Below, one piece after another: positions 55,503 to 64,000 of a stretch of 64,000 bases of DNA. The stretch is taken from the NCBI GenBank assembly GCA_027924585.1, contig BSBM01000592.1, positions 4,384,001 to 4,448,000 of the forward strand, in the 5' to 3' direction. Position numbers and translations under genes: made by a program. Each line of letters starts with the position of its first letter. Within the stretch, counting starts at the first letter, position 1. Origin of the DNA: Larix kaempferi (lineage: Eukaryota; Streptophyta; Pinopsida; Pinales; Pinaceae). The notes under the pieces were generated by a model. That model saw nothing but the letters and a program-made list of their open reading frames with translations. It did not search any database and was not told the DNA's origin.

Positions 55503-55990
55503 TTCAGGATGAGCCCTACACTATTTGTGATTCCATACCACAACTTGTTAACATGAGGGGAGGGAGATTGAGGTCTTTAGGTTGGGTTGCTCAATCTTGG
55601 TTTGCAACACTGGTTGTGATTCAATAACATGGATTGTGATTTAGGACTTGATGACAAGATGGATTCATTATTTTCTCATCAAGTACCTGCTAATTCTTTG
55701 AAGCGTTTTTCTTCATCTCCATTTCTGGATAAAGGAAAGTACCTTATTCAGGATGAGCCCTACACTATTTGTGATTCCATACCACAACTTGTTAACATGA
55801 GGGGAGGGAGATTGAGGTCTTTAGGTTGGGTTGCTCAATCTTGGTTTGCAACACTGGTTGTGATTCAATAACATGGATTGTGATTTAGGACTTGATGACA
55901 AGATGGATTCATTATTTTCTCATCAAGTACCTGCTAATTCTTTGAAGCGTTTTTCTTCATCTCCATTTCTGGATAAAGGAAAGTACCTTA
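55503..55990 (+). repeat. Perfect 244-bp tandem duplication
   Basis: Copy 1 is 55503-55746 and copy 2 is 55747-55990; I find no difference between them. The repeat is followed by TT, giving a 2-base microhomology at the junction. An open frame of 80 codons (55629-55871) crosses the junction and has no recognised motif. Perfect identity contrasts with the heavy decay around it. Confidence 0.95.
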
Positions 55991-57740
55991 TTTGTGAAAA
56001 AAAATATCATTTTATATTTAATATTTGAGTACCAAATGTCAGCCAATTGATTGCTCTTTTGAAATTGGATTTATTTTATTTCCCTCTCCCTTTAGACTTT
56101 GTTTTATACTTTCTACGTAAATTTTCAATATCTCATGAGTGCATGTATTACTTCACATTACTTTTTGTTATCTCCCTTCAAGTGGAATTGTTGTTATACC
56201 TCTATTGGGTTGTTACAGATGCAAACTCACATTCAACAAATATACTATTCATTCATTTACTGCATAATTTTTACATTACTTTCATCATAGCAAAACCAAT
56301 ATTCATAACAACATCATATTATATTAACCATGTGCGAAAAAAACAAGCATTGATCACATTGGACACAAGTATAGAACACTACAACCAAAATCTCTCAATT
56401 GTATTATCATAGGAACATTCTTACATGGCTTGCATGATGCACATCAATATTTAGTATTCAACTACCCATCATTACCCAGCAACATAATGACAACACAATG
56501 GCTACTATTTTCCATCACAGACTTCTCAAAAAGGAAGACACCTAATAACTAACTTATTTACCCTTAGATATTCTACATATTTATACATCAAAACATGGGC
56601 GGAGCCCATTACAAAGTGGATATAAATCCTAACTAATTTCTAACTAACTTCCTCCGTTTGCGTGGTTTTGGGCCACTTTCTAAACCGTCACATGGTCCAT
56701 CTCCGGCGCGTGACTTCCAAGACATTTCCAAAACCCACTCCAACAATTGCCTTCCTTAATTAGCTTGGGATTGTTTCAACAAGTGCTAAACCATCTCATG
56801 GAGCTTGTGCACAAAACCCATGTGGCGCATTTTGATATGACTTGTTGCTACTCTGCTAACCAACAAATGGTTACAAGATCTGCACAATGGTTACAATATC
56901 TACACAATGGTTACAAGATTCATTATGCTTGTAATCATCATTAGTAAAACAAGTTCAATCCATTTATTCATTAAAAATAGAAATTATTATGAAAAATGGA
57001 CAACATAATACCTTTTGAATCTCTATGCAATGTGTACCTTGTAAAAGCATGTCTAAAATGTCAAAACGATAATAAAGAGGTGAAAATGGAGGACCATGAG
57101 GTCAAAAAGGGTATAGATGACAATTAAAAAATACACCAAAACTAGGGCTCAACATACCTCTATATTTCAAGTTGTGGACAACACACTTCACACTGGAGAT
57201 AGTATTACCCACACCCTTACAGGAAACCTAGTTATGGCACAAAAAAATGAAACAATAGGAAAATCAACATTGCTCTGATCATTCCTTTGAAGTAGAGGAT
57301 CGGTTTTTTCTTCAACCCCAACCTTATTAGTAAACATCCCTCAAATCTCATATACACTAGAATCTAGATCTGAATTTCTATGTACCTTATACCGTAATCC
57401 TCCAACACATTAGATAGGTTTCCTACAAGCTCGATCTACCAAATCACTCTAAGATTGACACCCATTTTTTCACGTCTCTTGTCTCAAAAAATTGGTGGGG
57501 TCTAATTGCGAAGTGAAAACTAGCTTACTAGAACTAGATGAGGAAGGCTCCATTTGGCTCTAGCTAGTAGCAGTATTGGATTCCATGGAATAAAAATTAC
57601 ACATGTGCACCATCAAAGATGTTTTAATCTAGTGGAAATATATGATGCCAAAAGATGCTTCTTAGGAACCAACTAAAATTTTACAACAATTTCCTCACCT
57701 TTAGCATTGAGGAGAATGTTTCTTTTGAAAGGAGAGGACA
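55991..57740. other. Spacer, LTR-like composition, no gene seen
   Basis: AT-rich with short hydrophobic frames. A CACAATGGTTACAA(G/T)AT unit is repeated three times at 56865-56930. The stretch at 56570-56930 (TTTATACATC..., CCATGGAGC-like, repeats) resembles a decayed copia LTR, but ends cannot be fixed. Confidence 0.45.
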
Positions 57741-58135
57741 TGTTAGGGTCCTACCCTAACCCTCCTTACTTTAGTAATTATTCATGGATTGTACACATGC
57801 GTCTCTTCGGAATAAGATCGAGTAACTAGTATTCAACAATTAGTGTAAAAAAGGGTCTCTCTTTTCATTAAGACCCATTAGGAAGTTGGCACTTATTAAT
57901 TAATTGACCATGTCAATTAGATAGGGTTTTGGATCTTGGAAGCCTATTAAAAGAGCTACAAGACTATGAATGTTTATGTTGAGCATTATTGTAGCAGAGC
58001 TCTGCTCAAGTGAAATATCAGCATACCTCAAGAGGCCCATGAACATTTCTCTCTGAAGTTTTTATCAATAATATAAATCTAATTTCCTACAATCCTTATC
58101 TTTCTATTGTCTAATTTTTATTATTTTTCTTAACA
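57741..58135 (+). mobile_element. LTR-like sequence (395 bp)
   Basis: It runs from TGTTAGGGTCCTACCC to TTTCTTAACA, with a TATTAAAAGAGC TATA-like box near 57945. A purine tract AAAGGAGAGGACA directly precedes it, as for a plus-strand 3' LTR. Flanks GGACA and AATTT do not match, so it is not a simple solo LTR. Confidence 0.55.
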
Positions 58136-58144
58136 AATTTTGGT

Positions 58145-60330
58145 TTATTGCATCTTAACCTCTGTATATCTTGTATTGTTTTGAGTTACAAAGCTAAAGA
58201 ACACCACATGTTGATGTAGGTTCATGTTCAATGGACCCAAGTAGAGGAAAGTGACCAAATGAGGGTGTATTTTCAACACCATTGTAAACATGTGAAGAAG
58301 AAAACAGAGTAGGATCACTAGCAGAGAAGTTGGGAATAAAAGGTAGCACAATCACTAAAGATGGTTCATACACCAAGCATGGCACAAATATCGAAATAGG
58401 CTCGCAGGACAAGATATTTTCATCAAATTTAACATCTCATATAATAGTAATGGCATTTGAATTAGGTTGAAGAAGTCTATAACTTTTTACATATTCAAAA
58501 TATCCAACAAAAATGCACTTCTCACTCTTAGGTTCTAATGCTTCCCATTTTTCATTAGGAATGTGAGCCCATTCTTCACTATAAAACATACAAAATCTTA
58601 CATATGGTTTAATTTTAATCCATGCTTCTTATTGTGTTTTAGCTTTTAAATCCTTTGTGGGAGTGTAATTGACTATGTAATTGGAACAATTAATGACTTC
58701 CACTCAAAAATGAGGACTTAATCCCTTATATTGGATCATACAATTTTCAATTTCCTTTAATGTCTGTTCTTTCTCTTAGAAACACCATTTTGATGTAATG
58801 TGTATGGAAATTTAATGCACCATGCAAACAAGTAATTTGTAAATTTATTGTTTACATATCCACTTCCATAATATATTCTTAACTTGTGTATTTCATGTCC
58901 ATATTGTTTTTCTACAAGCGCCTTGTAGGCCAAAAACATGTCAAAAAATTCACTCTTAAGTTTTAAAAAGTAAACCCAAGTGCATCTAGAGAAGTCATAA
59001 ATAAAATTTAAAGAAGTACTTGAAGCTAGAGAAAGAAGCAAAAGGAATCAAACCACATAAATCACTATGAACAAGCTGCAAGGGGATTGAGGTGTGCCAA
59101 GAAGTATGTTTTTCAAAAAATTGAAATGATGTTTGTCGAGAACACACATGGGGAAACACCATATTTGCAAGAAACAAGAGGAAGATTAGTCACCATTTTT
59201 TAACTACATAGTTGTTGCAATGAGTGATAATTTAGATGACTAAATCACTCATGCCAAAATTTTCTCAAGTCCTTACTATGAGCAATAAAAAATGGATGGA
59301 AAAGATGATGACCCAAAGTTGTCAAATATGTACAACCTACTAATATCATCAACAATTCCAATTTATAGGATATGCTTAGGATCTTTTAAATCCTTAATTA
59401 CAACTTCATGAGCTGAAAATTCTACAATCTTTTCTTCACTAGAATGAGTGATTTAATAGACTAACAACAAACTACAGGAACAACTTGGAACACATATTAC
59501 TTCTTTGAAATAGCTATCATGTAGTTGAACTATTCCAAACCCTATAACACTAACATATCTATCATCACCAACAAATATTTTTTTGGTGTTACATCCATTT
59601 AGAGAAAAAAATGGCTTTATCCTTAGCCATATGATAATATGCTCTAGAATCAATGATCCATTCACTAGAATAAGAAGTAGATTATGCATTAAAGAAAAAC
59701 TAGAATTTGAAAGTGCATGTCCATAAGATTAAGGGTTAGGATAAGAATCAAGATTGATGTTGTACTTCTTCATTGTTTCTTCCAAGGATTCCATTTTCTT
59801 AAAACACTTAGATTTCACATGACCATCTTGCCCCACAAAAATTGAAATTTCATTCAATCTTATTACCTTTTTTATTTAGTGCATTTATCACCATTGGATG
59901 TAGGAACTTTCTAAGAAGGTTTGGCACCCTTGTTTTTCTTATTGTTGCAAGGGTGGTGATTCATTAGATGATTGTATTTATCATTCTATTGTGCCACTAA
60001 GACTTTATTAGATGTACTTGCAGTATTGATCACTCCAAGATGAAAGATATTACCTTGTTGTCTAATCAAAGAATCACAAAAGGGTTCAATATCGGGTTAT
60101 GTATAAGAAGACCCTAGAGATTCTCTAGTGGAGTGAAAAGTAGATACAAAAAAAGAATAAGGAGTACCAAGCTTGGCAATAAGAACATAAATACATTTCT
60201 TTTATGGATTAAATATATTGCATTCTTTAACTAAGAATCTAAGAGTACATTTTGACGTTAGCTAGATAATGATCAATGCAAGAGAAATCACTTGAATTTA
60301 AAGAAGCCAACTAATTTTCAAGTTGGTGAC
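58145..60330 (-). pseudogene. Copia J: broken gag-protease-integrase
   Basis: Order on the minus strand: remains of a CCHC knuckle and KKMESLEE-like sequence (about 59770-59850, frames broken). The protease region at 59453-59689 shows NGSLILEHIIIWLRIKPFFS (the D-S-G-A-S-x-H-M site replaced), FVGDDRYVSVIGFGIVQLHD and ICVPSCSCSLLLVY. Integrase (58757-59177) shows PLQLVHSDLCGLIPFAS, FIYDFSRCTWVYFLKLKS (first D altered), IYYGSGYVNNKFTNYLFAW and YTLHQNGVSKRKNRH. The post-core part with KCIFVGYFEYVKSYRL runs to about 58400. Reverse transcriptase is absent; the piece ends near the LTR-like sequence at 58135. Old and non-functional. Confidence 0.88.
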
Positions 60331-60590
60331 TTCAATTGTGATGATATTGAATTTTCATTGTGACTGATTTTTAAGTCACTAAATTTTTTAATGATAAAGT
60401 TTAGTAAAAAAATAGTAAAAAATAGAAATCCTAAATGAAATTCAAAAATTTGTATATTATGAGAAAGTAGATTGAATGATGAATCTACTGGTATAAACTT
60501 CGACATGTAATTCTCATGTTTTGCAGTGTTTCCACCTTGTTAAAGTGACACATCTCTGAATACTGCAGAAATGGCGCTGGAATTGTTGAC
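60331..60590. other. Spacer, no gene seen
   Basis: AT-rich; probably the decayed start of copia J gag. Confidence 0.4.
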
Positions 60591-60594
60591 CAAA

Positions 60595-61000
60595 AAATCT
60601 CGGCCAAGAAAATTTCTCTGGCGATAAATTTAAAATATCTCGGGCGAGAGGTATTCCCACTCTAAAATTAACCCAGAGTTAATGAAAAATCTCAGTTGAA
60701 AGTTAGTTTAAACTCTCATCCTAGAGTGTAAAACATGTCTCGACCGAGAGTTTTGTCACATAATGCCCCGAGAATCTTTTAGGGGCCGACACATTAAATG
60801 ACCATGATATTCCGACGGGATTCCACAATTGCTTGGTCGAGAGTTGTATATATAATCTCTCGGCCGAGATAGTTTTCCAAAATATTTCAGTTGAGAGTTC
60901 ACATTATCTATACTTTTTTCAGCCGAGAGTTCGCATTATCTATACTTTTTTCAGCCAAGATTTTTCATTATATATGCTTGTTTCAGCCGAGAGTTCGCAT
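60595..61000 (+). repeat. Cluster of TCTCGGCCGAGA-type palindromes
   Basis: About ten copies or near-copies of a 12-bp palindrome: TCTCGGCCAAGA (60597), ATCTCGGGCGAGAGG (60638), GTCTCGACCGAGAG (60738), TTGGTCGAGAG (60833), the perfect TCTCGGCCGAGA (60858-60869), and TTTCAGCCGAGAGTTCGC (60917 and 60981) with a variant at 60949. The last three sit in a tandem unit of about 32 bp with TTATCTATACTT. Confidence 0.85.
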
Positions 61001-61019
61001 TATCCAAGTTTGAACATTT

Positions 61020-61200
61020 GAAGGGCATTTGAAGGGCATAAAAACACAAGGACATTTCATAAGGCCACAAAGACATTTTTCTTAACAAGGTATTTTCTTT
61101 ATAAGGTATAAGAACATTTTTCTTTATAAAGTATTTTCTTTATAAGAGCATAAGAACATTTTTTCTTATAAGGTAGAGAATGGTAGTTTCAAATGATTTT
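61020..61200 (+). repeat. Short tandem repeats with TATAAGGTATAAGAACATTT
   Basis: TTCTTTATAA and GCATAAGAACATTT phrases recur four times, AT-rich. Confidence 0.7.
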
Positions 61201-61218
61201 TATCATTCACCCATTAGG

Positions 61219-61720
61219 TATGGCGGGCATTTTCCCAAGGCCACCTGAGCTAGTTTTCCAACACTTAGTCATTTTCAGGACTTTCTCCAAAGTTTATCTT
61301 GAAACCCTATTTTGGCAGACCCATAAATTTTTCTTCAGACATTCTTAATCAAAACTGAGATCATGGTTGGGTAGACAAATCAACAGACTATAGCCTGATC
61401 ATATGCTACGGGAATTTACTTTAACCTATGTTTTATGGCGGGCATTTTCTTGAGACTACTTAGGTAATTTTACTTTCTCTAGTGCAAAACCCTGTTTTGG
61501 CAGACCTATAATGTTTTCCTTAGAAGTGATTAAGGAAAACTGAGACCATGACTAGATAGCCACTTCAACAAGCTATAGCCTGGTATCATGGTGTGGGCAT
61601 TTTAGCCAAACCATGAATTATGGCGGGCATTCTCTTAGAGAAGTTTTGACTAATTTTTCCATGCTTGGTCAATTTCCAAAGTTTCACAAACTTGCCATTC
61701 TTTTCCAGAATGATGTCAGA
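61219..61720 (+). repeat. Degenerate tandem repeat of about 200 bp, three units
   Basis: Units start with TATGGCGGGCATT at 61219, 61434 and 61619 (spacings 215 and 185). The first two share AAACCCT(A/G)TTTTGGCAGACC, ACTGAGA(T/C)CATG and CTATAGCCTG. The third is partial. Confidence 0.85.
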
Positions 61721-62039
61721 TTGCAACACTGACTTAATGATAGCACCAGGACACCATCATGTGTCTTTCCAGCCTCATCACACATGCCACATCTTCATAA
61801 TTTCCATGTCATCACTTCCTTTGTCATTCCTTTGTCTTTCACTGAGTTTTGCCCTGCCATCATGTCCTTGGTTATTCCTTTGTCATTACTGAACTCCTTT
61901 TACATCAATGACAACCACATTCAACAATTTGGTAAATTTTTCGTACAAGAGTGCTTAGCATATTACTCTTGTTGGGTCAATAATGTTCTTTTCATATAAC
62001 TCTCAATTCTCATATCTTTTCATGCATTGGATTTTAGGT

Positions 62040-63650
62040 TTTTAATTCTTTCAACATAGGAAACAGAAGGAAACGTGAAAGAAAATATGATCGCACCAAA
62101 ACTGATGAAGAGGCAAGGAAAGAGAGAACCCGTGTTTCTATGAGAAATTTAAGAGAAAAAAGAGCAATGGAAAGAATCGTGGAGGCACATGGCAGTGACC
62201 AAGAAATGAAAAATGTGAATGCACATGGCGGTGATGAAGGAATGCAAATTGTCGAGGAACACGTTGATGAAAGAAATGAGGAACATGGAGGTGACAAGGA
62301 AATGACAAATGTTGAGAAAACTATGGGTAGAGTCGATATTGAGACCATGATTGGTGAGTAAATAATTTTTTATATGTTTATAATTTACTTTATAATACTT
62401 GAGTATATATATATATTTGATTTGAAAGTTCACAATATTATAAATTTATATTTATTTTTATGCAGGGTCGACATCCAACATACAACATCCTACCACACTT
62501 ACCAATTTACAGAGATTAACTGGAAGCTGCAACAATATCGTCATTGACAATATGTTTTTTTGGAGAATTTGGATTCAAGTAAAATTCAAGAAATGGTACC
62601 TCCAATGCCTGATCATACAGCTCATTATAGAGCAAAAAAGATAGTCAAAGAATATTTTGAAGGTATTTCTGTCATAGAACAAGCTCAATTGTTACATAGA
62701 TTGTTAAAGCGAAAATGTCTAAGAGATGCAATTACATTATTGGGCATTAAAAGTGCCAAAGAGGCTAAATCAAATGAGATTGTATCACAAAATTTGACCT
62801 TGGTCCTTGCATCACTTGCAAGAAAACGATCTCATAATTTCATGGTTGCTCGTAGAGCAATTCTAATAGGGGTTGTGGCAAAAAACACTATAACCAGTCG
62901 TTTTTTGTCTATGACTGCAAGAATGTTAAAAACATCAGGAAAATTTTTATGGAAGCATAAAAACCTTAGGGTTCAATTAGATGAGGATGATGAAGTTGCA
63001 TGTTGGGGTGTTATCTGTAGGCAACCTTATCAAGATAGACTTCCAGATAATGTGAGGGATAGGGTGAAAGAGTTTTGGAATTTAAACTTGCGTGTCTTAC
63101 CAAATGAAAAGAATGTTGTGCAACATCGTATATCGAAAGGAAACTATGAAACTCATGCCAAACACATAACATAGATCACTCAAGTGGAAATGTTCAAAAC
63201 TTTTATGGAGAGTAATGTTGATGTGAAGATTTCCCTTAGCACATTTGTTAAGATTAAACCATGGTATGTCAGGCCCATCGTTGTTCGCGACACATGTTGT
63301 CGATACCATGTAGAATTAAAATTATATTATGAGACATTTCTAACTTTTGGCATGTAGTGTTGGCCAAATAACCCCCCAACTTCGAGTGTTCGTGAATTTG
63401 TATCTAAAATATTATGTGCGCGAGAGAATGATCAAGTATTCTGTAAGAAAAAATGCGTCGGAGGTAAAAAAATGTGAGGAATGTTCTGATTTGGCCCTTT
63501 TTAATGCTAACTACCCCATTGATGCAAATGATCCTCAATTGTCAAATCGCATTGTGAAATGGAAGAGATATGTTTATGTTGATTATACTCATGTTACAGA
63601 TTCAACGACAACATCAAGAAAGCTTAGTTTAGTTGAAAGTGATATCTCTT
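62040..63650 (+). pseudogene. Two-exon transposon-associated gene, KPWYVRP/CCRYHVE family
   Basis: Exon 1 (about 62040-62353) encodes a very basic start (GNRRKRERKYDRTKTDEEAR) and a Glu/Met-rich repeat. A GTGAGT donor (62354) and TTTATGCAG acceptor (62465) bound a 112-bp AT-rich intron. Exon 2 has a one-base slip in a T run (62555-62561), then 204 open codons with SRFLSMTARMLKTSGKFLWK and DNVRDRVKEFWNLNLRVLPN. After a TAG (about 63173) it continues ISLSTFVKIKPWYVRPIVVR and DTCCRYHVELKLYYETF. A further frameshift near 63345 leads to CEECSDLALFNANYPIDAND. A basic N-terminus plus a K/RP-[FW]-[WY]-V ... C-x(1,2)-C/R-x-H motif is, to my recollection, shared with uncharacterised transposon-linked proteins in plants and animals. 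No function is established. The 3' end is cut by the LTR at 63653. Confidence 0.7.
62354..62465 (+). other. Probable intron
   Basis: GTGAGTAAAT ... TTTATGCAG, AT-rich, with frame open on both sides. Confidence 0.7.
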
Positions 63651-63652
63651 TG

Positions 63653-64000
63653 TGTAATATCCTAGCCAAGATATGACCAAGATATTAATTTCCACTCAGA
63701 GTTTTAACAAGATTTTACTAGTAATTTTTAAAGCCATTTCTCAAACTGAGCAGGATGTAAGTGACGAGGAATGAAACTCTGAATGAGGATGGTAGAAATG
63801 AGATTAGGTTTTGGAATTTGTATGGGAGAGTGTGCATAATCAATTTAGACAGAGGGAAAATTTTAGGATCCTTTGTACAAAGCACGGAGACCATTTATGT
63901 TTTGGACATCAACTACCACTAAAGCCTACCGCAATGCTTCCTAGGTACATCCGCATATACAAACTAGATCAGGGAGTTGGGAAGGATTAAAAAACTGATA
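63653..64000 (-). mobile_element. Third LTR of the E family, cut by window edge
   Basis: Starts TGTAATATCCTAGCC and follows the E LTR block by block: GATATTAA, ACTGAGCAGGA, GAATGAGGATGG, TTTGTATGGG, ATTTATGTTT. It is more diverged than the two E LTRs are from each other. It interrupts the gene ending at 63650. Confidence 0.85.

Noticed and set aside
55629-55871. 80-codon ORF across the 244-bp duplication as a new gene
   Set aside because: The frame exists only because the duplication joins two partial frames, and no motif is seen.
1-64000. tRNA or rRNA genes, or organelle DNA insertions
   Set aside because: I looked for tRNA B-box-like GGTTCGAATCC and for rRNA or plastid blocks and saw none; tRNA-like TGGTATCAGAGC sites are primer-binding sites.

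Overview
This window looks like plant nuclear DNA from a large, repeat-rich genome. I found no intact host gene. Almost everything that can be identified is an LTR retrotransposon or a piece of one: Ty1-copia, Ty3-gypsy, and a large non-autonomous LTR element. Nearly all reading frames are broken by stops and frameshifts. Intron-containing transposon remnants and metagenome-unlike AT-rich spacers fit a seed plant or fern with a giant genome; the exact lineage cannot be read from the sequence.

Left part (1-14220). A 5'-truncated, plus-strand copia element (A, to 6626) has four different tandem-repeat arrays before its 3' LTR. It abuts a fragment of gypsy gag (6627-7029), then the 3' end of a minus-strand copia (B', 7030-8632). 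At about 8632 this is joined head-to-head to a plus-strand copia of the same family (C, 8633-12761), which in turn interrupts a degraded minus-strand gypsy gag (H, 12762 to about 13460).

Centre (14221-52027). This is one nested stack. A minus-strand copia (D) was hit in its 3' LTR by a plus-strand, Tat/Ogre-like gypsy (G, 15287-44396). G was then hit in gag by a minus-strand copia (B, 18290-25325, perfect CCGAT target-site duplication) and downstream of integrase by a minus-strand non-autonomous element (E, 35669-43100). D also carries a solo LTR (F, 46675-48289). LTR-pair divergence, counted by eye on all or part of each pair, falls in the order the nesting requires: D about 13%, G about 9%, B about 4.5%, E about 4%.

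Right part (52028-64000). It holds a minus-strand gypsy LTR, AT-rich spacer, a perfect 244-bp tandem duplication, an LTR-like sequence, a broken minus-strand copia gag-PR-INT (J), a cluster of TCTCGGCCGAGA-type palindromes with tandem repeats, and a broken two-exon gene for a transposon-associated protein family. The window ends in another LTR of the E family.

The most unusual signals are: (1) hairpin arrays in the 3' region of the A/B/C copia family, in which stem sequences change but stay self-complementary around a near-constant loop; (2) element E, whose long LTRs enclose acidic, coiled-coil-like ORFs and no gag-pol; (3) extra CCHC knuckles between protease and reverse transcriptase in G, plus an antisense ORF remnant; (4) the palindrome/repeat/ORF assembly at 60590-63652; (5) a duplicated copy of the gypsy/copia B junction at the same target site.
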